Source of the DNA: Stenocarpella maydis
Lineage: Eukaryota > Ascomycota > Sordariomycetes > Diaporthales > Diaporthaceae
DNA: 64,000 bases
Assembly (NCBI GenBank): GCA_002270565.1
Contig: NQMI01000136.1
Span: 60,796 to 124,795, forward strand
Direction: 5' to 3'
Shown here: positions 47,952 through 58,985 of the stretch, in pieces
Layout of the letters: each line of letters starts with the position of its first letter
Numbering within the stretch: the first letter of the stretch is position 1
Translations under genes and position numbers: made by a program
Notes under the pieces: model-generated
The model's database searches: none
Seen by the model: only the letters and a program-made list of their open reading frames with translations
Told to the model about the DNA's origin: nothing

Positions 47952-48546
47952 CGCTAGTCGTTGTTGAGAGAGGTGGATGAAGTTTGGAGAGCTGGGAAGT
48001 TTTGGTAGGGTGCGGGTGATGTCACCAGGCAAGCTCACAAGCGAGTCCACAACAACTGGGGGCGTTTGATACATACGACCATAGTAAACACACTCGCCGC
48101 TAGAAACTAGATGCAGCTTTGACATTTCTGGTAAATATGGCCTTTTTTGAAGGAAAAAAATATCGATTTTACATTTTACACTTTGACTGTAGGGTTTTGA
48201 ACATCTGCCATGGACAATGCCTTGGTAGGAAACAGTCGTCTACCGCATTCCCAACCTAGAATAACGGGCAAGCGAGCTATGCTTGCTCACCTGCCGGCCA
48301 CAGTAGTATTCCGTCGTCCTCCAGCTCATGTTCGACATCGCACGTGTACACGCACATGTACAGAGAGCGCTGCCCATATCAAGGCGCCCTCACCTCCTCA
48401 CGGCCATCCCAATCTAGGTCAAAGCTGGCTCAGGTCCCGCGACAGCCCATATGGGCCCTCCAATTTCTGGAGAGGGGGCGTCCAGTGGTCCGCGTGGGCT
48501 GGTTGAAATGCCCGTTGACTGTTTACGCTGTTGGCTGAGCTGCGAC
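47952..48546. other. Intergenic region between SKI8 and bL32m
   Basis: This is the promoter side of SKI8, with an AT-rich stretch at 48140-48185. It contains short open frames only. Confidence 0.55.
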
Positions 48547-49049
48547 TCATTCCACGTCGATCGTCTTCTCGATCGCCTTTTCTGTCTGTTTGTCCTGGCC
48601 TTTCTTATCCATCATGTTCCTCATCTCTGCATATGCGCGTCAGTGGTGACCCCAAGGCATGAAACGCAGAGTGGGATAACCTTACTGTTCATACATGACG
48701 AGCACAGGTGATGCATCCTCTTGGTTCCTCCACAGACGGGGCATTTGCAAAGGTTGGTGACATCCTTGAGTGCTTTTCCTGCCATCTGCCTATGTCTCTT
48801 TTTGGCATGTGAGGTCTTCTTCTTCGGTACAGCCTTCAAGATGCCCTCCCAAATTCCTTCCAATACGTCGGGGATAGAGGGAAGATTCAGAGAGACGGCA
48901 GGTATGGCGAGCGAGTATCTCGGCAGGAATGGTAGCGATATTTGCCGCATGTAGAAGGATGTGAACCTGTGCGGCGAGAAGAGGGTCGGCGAGGATAGTC
49001 GAGGGAGGAACGAGGAAGCCGCCCGCGTGGGCAACATTGCGACAGCCAT
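48547..49049 (-). CDS. MRPL32: Mitochondrial ribosomal protein bL32m, 147 aa
   Basis: This is a large-subunit protein of the mitochondrial ribosome whose precursor is matured by the m-AAA protease in yeast. Exons are 49049-48686 and 48626-48547; phases close at 147 codons plus stop. The N-terminal ~70 residues are a Ser/Arg/Leu-rich mitochondrial presequence. The mature part opens with the family hallmark AVPKKKTSHAKKRHRQMAG at about 73-91. The zinc ribbon follows with C103-P-V-C106 and C116-S-S-C119. The second exon adds KMRNMMDKKGQ and a charged tail, extending past the end of bacterial L32 as in other fungi. It is divergent from CDC10. Confidence 0.95.
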
Positions 49050-49784
49050 GCTGCCGGTATTCGATCGAATCGCTCGGCGTCTGTGGGGAGTCGGGTGACA
49101 CTATCAGGAGGGGCACGTACTCCAGGAAGCTCGAGGCAGATCAGAGACGTGCGACCGGCGCAAGGCTTTCCAACGTTGTCACCGGGGGTTGCGCGGGTGG
49201 CGACCGAAATGTGATGCTGTCGCAATGTCTGTTGAGGCCGTCGGCCAGGAAAATTACTAGCGCGACTCTCGGTTCGTAGATTGAGCAGCTGTGTGCTTCC
49301 CCAGCCGAAAAACCTCCCGGGGGGGGGTGCCAGTGAAGCTCAGGCCCCCCGTCAACCTTGAGAGGCTCCATTTTGAGGCGCTTGGACGTGCCTGGGCCAA
49401 TTGGAGGCAGGATCGGTTCTTAGCCCCTTTCCCGTGAGATGCGACCCCTTTCTGGCTCGACTGGGGAGGCGGAAATTATCGTTTGGGAGCAATTCCTCCC
49501 AACCAGACCTGACTGGCTGGCTCTCATCCCCAGGGATTGCACACAGCTGGAGATCAATCAACCGTTTGACCTTCGACCTTTCAACCTTCAACCGTCTACC
49601 AATCCACCCGCACTCGTTCCTTAACTTTTTTTTCTTCCCTTCCTCTTGTGGCTTGATAAACCATCCCAAGATACCCTCTGCATTTGGTCACACGCCCTCG
49701 ATTCTCCTTCTCCCTCGACTTGGCAACATCGACCAATTCACGCGACCCCTTCTCGCCTAATTTAAACCAAGCCCTCCTGCGAAA
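49050..49784. promoter_or_regulatory. Divergent promoter region of bL32m and CDC10
   Basis: This is a 735-base spacer between outward-facing starts. It contains a nine-base G run (49319-49327) and, before the septin ATG, repeated TTCAACC/TTCGACC units (49566-49598) and a pyrimidine-rich leader (49622-49780). Confidence 0.55.
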
Positions 49785-50954
49785 ATGGCGGCTATGCCTG
49801 CGGCGTCCATCTACCCCCAGAGCCATGTTGGTTTCGACAGCATCACCAGCCAGATCGAGCGCAAGCTCCTGAAGCGTGGTTTCCAGTTCAACATCATCTG
49901 CGTCGGTAAGTTGGACCCCCTTATCAATCGCGGGCATTGGTGTAGGTAGGTAGCAAGCGGCTGTGCTAACGTGTCTCGTGTTCCCTTCTTCACAGGCCAG
50001 ACTGGACTCGGAAAGTCCACCCTCATCAACACCATCTTCGCTTCCCACCTCATCGAGTCCAAGGGTCGTCTGCTGCCCGACGAGGTCATTCGTTCCACCA
50101 CCGAGATCCACCCCGTGTCGCACATCATTGAGGAGAATGGCGTTCGCCTCAGGCTCAACATTGTCGATACCCCTGGCTACGGTGACCTGATCAACAACGA
50201 CCGCTGCTGGGACCCCATCGTCAAGTACATCAAGGACCAGCACTCTGCCTACCTCCGAAAGGAACTCACTGCCCAGCGTGAGCGCTACATCCAGGATACC
50301 CGTATCCACTGCTGCCTGTTTTTCATCCAGCCCACCGGCCACTCCCTGAAGCCCATCGATATTGTCGTGCTGAAGAAGCTGTCCGATGTTGTCAATGTCG
50401 TTCCCGTCATTGCCAAGGCTGACACAATGACCTTGGAGGAGCGCCAGGCGTTCAAGGAGCGCATCAAGGAGGAATTCGCCTTCCACAACCTGAAGATGTA
50501 TCCCTACGACAACGATGAGTTCGACGATGAGGAGCGGGCCGTCAACACCCAGATCAAGGTACGAAGCTGGCGTCCCTAACTTGTAATCGTTCCTCCCGCA
50601 CATGCTGACCTGCATTCGCAGAACCTGATCCCCTTCGCGGTCGTGGGATCTGAGAAGTCCATCATCGTCAATGGTAACCAGGTCCGAGGTCGCCAGAACC
50701 GATGGGGTGTCATTAACGTCGAGGACGAGAATCACTGCGAATTTATCTACCTGCGAAACTTCCTCCTGCGAACACATCTTCAGGACCTCATCGAGACGAC
50801 ATCCCAGATCCACTACGAGACCTTCCGTGCTAAGCAGCTGCTGGCACTGAAGGAGGGAAGCGCACAAGGCCACAGCAGCAGCAGGCCAATCAGCCCGGCC
50901 GCAGACCGAGAGCTGAGCCGCAGCTCTCAGCGCATGACCATGAACGGCTACTAG
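49785..50954 (+). CDS. CDC10: Septin, CDC10 class, 338 aa
   Basis: This is a filament-forming GTP-binding protein of the septin ring, needed at septa, branch points and infection structures in moulds. Exons are 49785-49905, 49996-50558 and 50622-50954; phases close at 338 codons plus stop. The G domain is intact: P-loop GQTGLGKST at 41-49, DTPGYGD at 98-104 and AKAD at 180-183, followed by the septin-unique element with IPFAVVGSEK and RQNRWGVINVED, then LRTHLQDLIETTSQIHYE. As in the CDC10 class there is no C-terminal coiled coil; the tail is a short Ser/Arg-rich end. The N-terminus IYPQSHVGFDSITSQIERKL is the CDC10-type polybasic helix region. It converges with guanylate kinase. Confidence 0.97.
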
Positions 50955-51445
50955 GAGGAGCCGCTCCGGAAGCGAACGATCGACGAGAGTGTCAAATCCA
51001 GCTATGTCGGGGTATGAAGGAGCAAACGGCGCGATTGGCTGATAGATCTCGGCTACAGGCGTATCCGCAAATTGCCAGTCACCTGCCCCTCAACCCGGTG
51101 CTTTTTTCTGTTTGCTGCGCACGGTTGTTGGGCGCATGAGGGACGAACATAATTCCCACCGGACTGGACTATTACGCCTTATTTCCTTTTTAGTACTCCA
51201 GAACTTCCATCCAGACTTCTTTTTCCTCTATTTCTCTATTCATAATCCAGCCCCCACTTTCGTGCTCTAATTAGAGTCTAGTCTTGATACCTGATGGAAA
51301 TACATATTGAGATGTTGAACAGAAGCATGTGCTCTTTCAAATAGTGACTGTCCCTCGCATGAGGTTATGGATGAGATGCTTCTTTGTGGTTGACGCTCTA
51401 TGAGGCACTGCGTGTGGTAGACGGTAGATTTATAGGAGGCCCAAA
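50955..51445. other. 3' flanks of CDC10 and guanylate kinase
   Basis: This region lies between convergent genes. T-rich stretches at 51100-51250 are probably part of the septin 3' untranslated region. There is no gene. Confidence 0.55.
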
Positions 51446-52409
51446 CTATGAGTCCAGAGTCTTGTAGACAAAATCCTCCAGCTCTTTATAGGCTTTTCCG
51501 AGGTCATCGTTGAGGATCTATCGTGCACAGAGATAAGTGTCCAGACAACAAATAAGTATGCGGACAATATACAAGGAGTAGATGGGTCATCAAGTTCAGA
51601 CAACGCAAATCTACCCATCTCCTCAGAGCTTTTCGACACAGTATCATGGAATACGGAACGCGGTAGGCTTACAATGATATCGTGGACTCCGGGCGTCTTA
51701 GAGTACTCGAGCTCCTCCCTGCGTTCCAATGTTAGTACAGGTAACCCATGGTACAAAAGAACAAGCGGCAGCGCCCCAGGCCTGCTCCCCCCATGTGAAT
51801 GACATACTTTGCCTTCGCAAGCCTCTTCTGGATGCTTTCCTCCGTCTCGGTGCCGCGGCCCCTGAGCCTCTTCTCGAGCTCCTCCACGTCGGGCGGGGCG
51901 ATGAAGACGAAGCGCGCGGGGATCTTGCTCGCCTTGATCTGCTTGACGCCCTCCATCTCAATGTCCAGCACGACGACCTTGCCCTTCTCTCCCTGCTCGC
52001 GGATCGTCGACTTGGACGTCCCGTAGCGGTTGCCGCTAAACTTGGCGTGCTCTACGAAGCCGTCCGCGGCGATCAGCGACTCGAAGTCCTCGTGGCTCAC
52101 GAAGTGGTAGTCGACGCCGTGCTGCTCGCCCGCGCGGGGGGACCGCGTCGTGTGGCTGACCGAGAGGGTGAAGGTATCCGGGTGCCGCGCGAAGAGCATC
52201 TTGAACAGCGTGCCCTTGCCGACGCCCGAGGGGCCGGAGATGACGATCGGGCGGCGGTCGGGGGGCAGGTCGGGGGCCATGGTGCGGGCTTTGGTGTGGG
52301 CGCGGCTGGTGGGGGAGAAGGTTTTGGTTGCTCGTGCGGTCAGACAGGTTTTGGCAAATAGGGATGGTCGTGTCGAGTTGACGATTGTACGAGCGACGCG
52401 GGGCAACAT
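51446..52409 (-). CDS. GUK1: Guanylate kinase, 239 aa (or 196 aa from an inner ATG)
   Basis: This enzyme phosphorylates GMP to GDP, essential for GTP supply and protein mannosylation. Exons are 52409-51808, 51718-51673 and 51517-51446; phases close at 239 codons plus stop. The P-loop SGPSGVGKGT is at 58-67, with the GMP-binding elements SHTTRSPRAGE, DYHFVS, FVEHAKFSGNRYGT and VVVLDIEMEGVKQIK, and the lid region RLRGRGTETEESIQKRL. The end [33 protein letters not shown] matches the family. Two starts are plausible: 52409 gives a 43-residue Arg/Thr/Ser-rich lead that looks like a mitochondrial presequence, and 52280 (MAPDLPPDRRP, good context) gives the usual cytosolic length. It is divergent from the OB-fold-like gene. 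Confidence 0.95.
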
Positions 52410-52816
52410 GCGAAAAACGGTGGAGTCGGGCTGACTTGGTCCAGACAAAGTCGTCGCCGATTAATAGAATGCATGGTGCCCAGCATCTGTGACAGTTTCG
52501 AAGGACCCTGACGGACTGGGCGGCAGTATCATCCTAGCTTCTAAACTTGGTAAGCGGTCAGGCTTAAAGCCACAGGTACGGTCAGAAGTACATAGGTACC
52601 TAGGTAGGTATCTACCATGTAAGCACGACGCGTCTCCCGCCACGCAGGTTCAAGAGAGACGCGTTCAGCTCCAATTCACTCCAAAGATTGCTCTCTGAAC
52701 CCTTTTCATCAGGCTTCACTGAACGGTCGAGCTCCTCCATTTGCCGCCAAGCCTCGCGTGCATCGGATTTCCTGGGTCTGCAATCATGTCCTCCCCATTC
52801 ATGGGCCGTCTTAGCG
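52410..52816. promoter_or_regulatory. Divergent promoter region of GUK1 and the OB-fold-like gene
   Basis: This is a 400-base spacer. It contains repeated GGTACCTAGGTAGGTA-type bases at 52597-52615 (STRE-like or slippage sequence, not assignable). An out-of-frame ATG at 52786 precedes the chosen start of the plus-strand gene and could act as an upstream open frame. Confidence 0.5.
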
Positions 52817-53950
52817 ATGTCCACCAACGTTGCGACTCCCGAGACCGCGGTGGTGCCGGCCGATCCTACCGAGCCGTTCGAGCCTCGTCCTCTGATAGCT
52901 GAGGTCCTACGTACTCGCCACTGCATTCCGGGCTCAATAGTCCTCGTGGAAGGAATCGAGGCGCACATTCCTGTCTCGAGACGCTACCGCACCGTCCGCC
53001 TACTCCTGGGCGATGGCGAGCTATGCGTCCAGGCGCTGCTCCGGTCGGAGATGCACCGGTTTGTAGATGCTGGTCGTATATTTGTGGGATGCTACGTACG
53101 ACTGAGTCGCTTCGACGTGCAGTCCGTCCGGTTCAAACCAGATGGCGATGATGACTCGAGCGATGCGGTGGAAATGGTATATCTAGTAGTGAGGAACATG
53201 GCTACTGTCGGATGGAACACTGCATATATGCAGATGGCTGGCACAGTAGTACACGAACAGTCACATACCGCCCTTAGACCGGAAGCCAGGCCGATCGCAA
53301 GGCCAGAAGCCAACACTAGATCTAGCCTACAGAGTCGCGTTGTCAATACCACTGGTCCACAGCAGGAGGCAGCGCACCTATCGACCGAAAAGCTCGCCGA
53401 GGAACCCAATCCCGACGAGGAGGACGTATTTGAGAGCCTCCGGGTGCCCGAGCAGACCATCAATGAGCGCCGCCAACAAGCAGAGCACCTCCAGGAGCAA
53501 CCCAGCAACGCGGGCCCCTGGGCGCCCAGCACCCTCAGCAAACCCCTCAAGATGACGGCGCTGAAGTCCATCCCCCACCTGCCTTACAAACAAAACTGGG
53601 CCGTCAACATCCTCGCGGTGGTCGTGTGGCTCTCAGAGGTGGAGCCGGCGCTCCTTCCCGGCTACGTGGGGAAGCAGCGCACGGCGAGGCTGGCCGACCC
53701 GTCGACCGACAAGCAGGTCCTGCTGACTGTGTTCCTGGACCCGGAAAAGTTCGCGCCGGGGCTTGGGAGCGTGGTGCTGCTGCTTGGGGTCAAGAACCAT
53801 AGGTTTGACGGCGGCAGTCTGAAGAAGTACGGGAACGAGAAGCCGAAGCCCGGGACAAATTGGTGGTTTGAAAACCCGACGGGCGTCAAGTGGTGCGACG
53901 TGGAGGGTTTGAAGAAGTGGTGGAGTAGGAGACATGCTGATGCCTCCTGA
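52817..53950 (+). CDS. Conserved-looking protein with OB-fold-like parts, 377 aa
   Basis: This is a single exon without a family I can name with confidence. The N-terminal part (about 1-150) reads like an OB-fold nucleic-acid-binding barrel: alternating strands with RHCIPGSIVLVEG, RYRTVRLLLGDGELCVQALLRSEM, VGCYVRLSRFDVQSV and YLVVRNMATVGW. A polar, Glu/Gln-rich linker (about 165-235) follows. The C-terminal part (about 240-377) resembles a second barrel: KMTALKSIPHLPYKQNWAVNILAVVVWLSEVEP, DKQVLLTVFLDPEKFAPGLGSVVLLLGVK, ending in NWWFENPTG and KKWWSRR. Two barrels with a linker would fit a single-stranded nucleic-acid binder (replication, repair or telomere), but that is inference. The ATG at 52817 is the first in frame. 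Strong codon regularity and the absence of stops over 1.1 kb support a real gene. Confidence 0.75.
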   Translation: MSTNVATPETAVVPADPTEPFEPRPLIAEVLRTRHCIPGSIVLVEGIEAHIPVSRRYRTVRLLLGDGELCVQALLRSEMHRFVDAGRIFVGCYVRLSRFDVQSVRFKPDGDDDSSDAVEMVYLVVRNMATVGWNTAYMQMAGTVVHEQSHTALRPEARPIARPEANTRSSLQSRVVNTTGPQQEAAHLSTEKLAEEPNPDEEDVFESLRVPEQTINERRQQAEHLQEQPSNAGPWAPSTLSKPLKMTALKSIPHLPYKQNWAVNILAVVVWLSEVEPALLPGYVGKQRTARLADPSTDKQVLLTVFLDPEKFAPGLGSVVLLLGVKNHRFDGGSLKKYGNEKPKPGTNWWFENPTGVKWCDVEGLKKWWSRRHADAS

Positions 53951-54270
53951 TATCAAGCTTTTGTACTCGGACATGCAGATACTGCTGCTGTGTCCTCGTG
54001 GCAACTCGTTGCTGGTCGCCATTCCCGATAGCCACGAATGGTTTTGTGGATTCAGTATGTTCAAGGTAATGATCCAACAAAGCTAGGGTGATGGTTATTT
54101 TACACTCAAACAAGTTTCTATCCATGCCTGGCCCTTCCATATTGGAGAACGCCTCCTGTTGCTCCTCCAAAGCCTGGAATGTGACCCGATCGCTTACCTG
54201 GTTAAGGAGCTCCGAAGGTCAGCCACATTCATCAGTATGCGTGCCTTGGCCGGCAACGCCCCCAAATAGT
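53951..54270. other. Intergenic region between convergent genes
   Basis: This is the shared 3' flank of the OB-fold-like gene and the 1,203-residue protein gene. There is nothing to report. Confidence 0.55.
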
Positions 54271-57200
54271 TCACCCGCTGTCCTCGACAGAAATTATGTG
54301 CACCACTGAGTCGACATAGAGTCGATTCTGCGCCCACGCCTTCACGCCAGGCTTGATCTTGAACACTCCATGAGGTCCAATGACAAAGTCCGGCTGGCCA
54401 GTGATTGAGACACGTAGCTTTCCGCTGGCGATAGAGCAATAGCGGGCCTTGGAATTGTCGGCCTCGAACTCGAACCTGTGGCCGGACTTGATCGTGTGGA
54501 CGCGGAACGAGACGTCGGCAGCTACTGGGATGCCCTGGTTGTTCTCCAGGTACGCCTTGGAGAAGGCGATGTCTAGAGTTAGATGTTAGCAGCCTATAAG
54601 GGCTGGGAAGGTGGGGAAGGTTGAGATTCTTGTGCATGTAGTTCCCTCAACTTACTGTGGAAGCGATCGACACTCTCCTCCTGAATGCGGCCAGGTGCAA
54701 TCTCCCAATCCTCCATCTCGAGGTCGTCTGAGGTTTGCCGCCCTGGCATGATCAATACAGGCGAGGACCTCGCCGAAAGCGAGTTGCTGTGTGGAGCTTG
54801 TGGTTGAGGCGATTTATTTCTCTTCGACGGGGAGCCAGATAAACGAGTCGCTCTTTTGGATGTATGCAGAGGCAATGTGAGGGGTTCCTTCCCAACTGCT
54901 GCTTGTTCGGTTTCGGCGTCTTGATTTCGCTCGTACCGTCGACGTTGCGGGGGAGGTTCTTCGTTGAGCCCAGGTGGAGGAATTTCGCGTTTCTTGCTTT
55001 GGGCGACGCCGCTGCTTGCAATGGCAGCAGATGCAGCCCATTCACTAACAGGCGGAGGGGCGCCGAGGAATGTCCTTTCACCCGGCTTCGTGTCACACCT
55101 CCGCTCCCAGCTATACTTGACACTGCATTCGCTTTTCTTGTGGATGAAAAGACAGTTGGCACAACATGATGCATACTTGTGGGATTCCCAAGCAGCGGCT
55201 CTCGGAAGTGTCCAGCACCCTTCAAACGGACCCTCGCCCCGAGTGCAAAGGGAGCACGGCCTCTCGCCTGCAGCCTGTCTGTCAACACCAAGCATGTGCA
55301 CTAGGATTGCAAAGATCTGGGGTCGATCATTGTCCAGCCTGCGTTTCCTCCACCCCTTTCTCCACTGAACACTCTGTGGAGAGGGCAGGGCAAACAGTCT
55401 TACAACCTCGGAATTGAAGATCTTGGGCTCCAAAGACTGAGGGAGGAAGGGTAGAATGTAGTTCCAAATCCGTTTCGCGCCATCGTGGATGCTGGAATTT
55501 GTGCGTTCGCCTCCGTTCATCTGTGTAGCCCGCGTTGATCTTACAAAACCCAAAGCTGTGTTCTCGGTCAAGTGGGGTGAGGTTTTCGCATTGGCGTTGC
55601 CCACTCGTGTATACCCGGGTGTCTTCGGTGCCACCATCGGGGGTTCGTTCTTGTCCAGAGGATTCTGAGAGATAATCAGAGGGGCACAGTAGTTAAAACC
55701 TGGCAGTGGCCGGTTGTAAACCCCTACGATCGACAGTGTACCATCAGACTGATTGTCGTTCAACAGGCAGCCGCGGTGTTTAATCTGCCAGATGAGTTGT
55801 GAGCAGAGCCCGAAGCAGATGGTTGACTGGACAGGACTTACACTGAAGTGAGAACCCAAGCCGACAATATTCTTGAATACAGCTCGGCAAGAGCGAACAG
55901 GACACACCCAAGGACGCCCAGGAATCGCCCGATCCTGGTCATAGCCTTCGGGAATTAATGCCCCGCACATTGGTACTGCCTCTCCGTTCTTGTCATGGAT
56001 CACCTTGTATGCGCGTGTCTCGCTTGCCATCTCAAGACTACGGATCTCAGATGGCTGGTAGACCCTCATATTGCCTTGGGAGGCGTCTTCCAATGAATGG
56101 TCCACCTTCGACTGCCGCCGCTGCTGAACTATCTTGGGAGCTTTGACGGCTCCGCGTGCCTTGTCTGACAGAACTTTCAGGTTGTAAATCTTTTTCTTCT
56201 GTGTCAGCCGCTCGTGCCTCTCTCCGCGGCGTGGTACCGCACTACTGCAATGGCTACACATGGATTGCCCGCAGTGGTATAAGCAATTCGCGCAAGCCAA
56301 GACGTGGCTACGTGATTCTTGGCTGGCCTGCGGTGATATCATAATGCAGCCGTCGAAAGGCCCCTTGCCTTGGGCGCAATTGGTGCACGGCGTAGGCGCT
56401 TCTACGCCGGTGATCTGAACGATGAGTGCCGTGACATCACGGGGGTGAGAGTCACGATATGGTACGTCCTTGATCCTAGGTTCATTCCATTTGAGGTCAC
56501 GAACGCGTGGAAGGTGTATGACGTGGCGCACCCAATTCAAGGTCGGAATTGAGCTCTGGTGCTTGATCAAAAAGGGCCGGATGTATTCCCACATCTCGTC
56601 AGCATTCCCGGGGTGAATAACTGTTGGGGGCACCGCTGGCCGGCCAGGCGCGTCAGTATCCTCAGTCGCAAGGTCGCCACCACCCGGGTCCTCGCTCTCA
56701 ATTTTCGCCCCTGTCTGGACTGTGGTGGAAGTGAGTCTCCCCTTCAGCGTCGGCTCCACGGGTGACGACGAGGAGGAAGAGCCCATGCCGTTGTCATCGT
56801 CAGTCTCGTCTCCGTAGTCAGACTCCTCCGGTGGGTGGAACAGCTGTCCAGATGATGCATCGCCCCCGGGCGACGAAAGCGAGCCCGGTGCTTCTTCATC
56901 GTCAACGTCGCCGCCGGACTCCGTATCATCATCCGAGGTGTCCTCTTCCATGCTGGCCTCGAGAGCATCGTCAAAAAACACCGTCTTGGGAGCGGTCTCG
57001 TACTTGATCTCGTCATCTTCATCTTCATCACTACTATCATCATCATCATCATCATCATCATCACCATCATCTGATGGCCCGTCCAGAGCCTTGCCAGAAT
57101 GAGGTGCAGACTCAGTGTGATGTGTGATGGAAACATTTTCCATGGGGGTGAACCCTGTTTTGCTAGGAGCTGGGGACGGTTTTGAAAGTCCATCCAGGTG

Positions 57201-58083
57201 GGACCCAGGGTTCAATGCCGATTCCCTGAAGAATAGTCCATAAGTCAAGTCTTTGCGTGCTATGTCGCATGTGAGCGCTTTGGTACCAGCGAGAAGAGGC
57301 GTGTATCTTACAATTGGCGGACGGTTGGCCAGATGGGGCCGACCCGATCTTCTCTGCTAGCTCTGGGCCATTTACTGCTGTCGGCAACTTGGGACCATGG
57401 CTCTGGGGGGTGGAGGGTGTCTTTGACAGGCTGCTGCCGCTGCCATGGGGCACCGAAGCCATGTTCTTGTTTGGCGAAGGGGCCCTCCTCTGATTCCATG
57501 ATGCAGATGTCCGCAGAGGTGAATAGCGTGACCTAGGGGACGAGATCGGAAAGTTCTGGCCGGTCCTCTTCATCTTCAGGACAGGCTTACTGACGGGAGG
57601 ATTAACCGCGGAACGCTGCCCGACGGGTGAGTCGGTGGCTGTTGGTCCATGTGCAACACCTGTAGGGCCGTGCTGGCGGCTGGAATCGTTGCCACTTTTG
57701 CCATTGACAGCTGGCGCAGATGTTATCAGGCTGGACTTTAAGGCATCTGTAGATGAAGGAGTCCTGATCGTGTTTTTGGTGGCAGGATGCACTGTCTGCA
57801 GCGTAAGGGTGCTGCTAGGCGCGTCTGCGGTGGGATGTGAAGGGCGAGTATTCGTCGTATGTGGTACGACCGACGTTGGCTGGGCGGTGCGAGCAGCAGT
57901 GGGATTCTGCGCTGGTGAGACAGCTTGAGACTTCTGCTGCCCATGATTGGAGCTGAGCATACCGCCATTGGGTGGCTGGCGGTCTGCTACCGGCGGCAGG
58001 GCGAATGAGGCTGGGCGCTGTTGTGCGCCATCGCTGCTGAGGAACGCGGGCGACGCGTGCGACGACGCGGCCGAATTGGGCAT
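54271..58083 (-). CDS. 1,203-aa protein: duplicated Cys module (DUF3716-like), C2H2 finger, cupin-like tail
   Basis: Exons are 58083-57312, 57250-55842, 55784-54656 and 54572-54271; phases close exactly (1,203 codons plus stop). Residues 1-470 are disordered, Ser/Pro-rich then strongly acidic. Two copies of a ~120-residue module follow, at about 472-593 and 828-948. Each opens with W-x-Y-I-x-P-F-L (or IWNYILPFL), continues with an arginine-rich stretch and LIVQITGV/LVHMLGV, and closes with C-x2-C-x-x-G-x-GPF-x-GC and CANCL..CS. This is the pattern of a fungal Cys-rich domain (DUF3716-like). Between them, WVCPVRSCRAVFKNIVGLGSHFSIKH is a C2H2-type finger (C707, C712). The last 100 residues form a small beta-barrel-like region with CSIASGKLRVSI and FVIGPHGVFKIKPG, resembling a cupin such as that of Mif2/CENP-C. 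A nuclear or chromatin role is inferred only. The intron at 57251-57311 uses an AAG acceptor and is the least certain junction. Confidence 0.83.
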
Positions 58084-58589
58084 CGCGCCCCCGGCCCAAG
58101 GAGGCGAACCCGAGCTTGTAGCGCTCTCACACGTCGTCTGCCCTCCGCCAGAAGCAGATGTAGGTTGCCTATGATCGTCCCAACTCTAGTTTGGCGCTGT
58201 TGGCGTTCGAAATAAACGCCCTTTGCGTTAGCTCTTGGGTTCGAGAATGGTTTCGAGACCTCTTTTCGAGCCACTTGATGGGGTTTCGAGGCCCTCGGTG
58301 TTCGAGGCTCGATTTGCTCGCTTTCTCTTCCAAGCTCTCAGCTGTTGACAGGTCACTGATTAAGCCGGAAAGGAGGTTCACATACTTCTCACCTTAGCGT
58401 CCTGCTTCTAGTCTTTATCGAGTTCTTCAACAGGGGTTGATACGAGGGAAGTTGTTCGTCGTGGCCGATGAAAGATAAACAAGGTGGTGGTGCGGAAGCA
58501 AGGGCCATTCTGGGTTTCGGAGAAACAGCTACCAACTCGCACTTGGCCGATAACTACTCGCATAAAGTTCTGTCAGCAGACTAACAAGC
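58084..58589. promoter_or_regulatory. Upstream region of the 1,203-aa protein gene
   Basis: This stretch has normal base composition and separates the last gene from the AT-rich block; it is presumably its promoter and leader. No other gene is seen. The composition change to AT-rich falls at about 58590. Confidence 0.5.
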
Positions 58590-58639
58590 CGTTATCAAAA
58601 TGCTATTAGATACCAATAAGTGTTATTAACTATATTAGT

Positions 58640-58985
58640 TATAAGTACAGGTTGGATATAGTTTTTTTATTAGATATTCTATAAGTAAATATTTATAATA
58701 TTATATAAGATTTATAATATTTATAAGTGTATATATTATATAAGATTTATAATATTATTATAAAGATTTATATTTATATAAGATTTATATATTATAAAGA
58801 AAATTATTAAATTTATTATAAGATTTATAAATTTTTATTTTATATATTTATAGATTTATATATTATATAAGATTATACATATTTTTATTAAGGGATTATA
58901 ATTCTTTATATTTATAATATTATATAAGATTTATAATATTATATAAGATTTATATATTTAATTAGATTTATGATTTAAGTACTTA
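58640..58985. repeat. AT-rich degenerate repeat (ATAAGATTTATA)
   Basis: The motif ATAAGATTTATA, often as TATATAAGATTTATAATATT, recurs at least seven times on the plus strand with irregular spacing. It may be a mutated minisatellite or simply low-complexity DNA. Confidence 0.65.

Noticed and set aside
49596..50873. 425-codon minus-strand open frame
   Set aside because: It is antisense to the septin gene, which has complete G-domain motifs.
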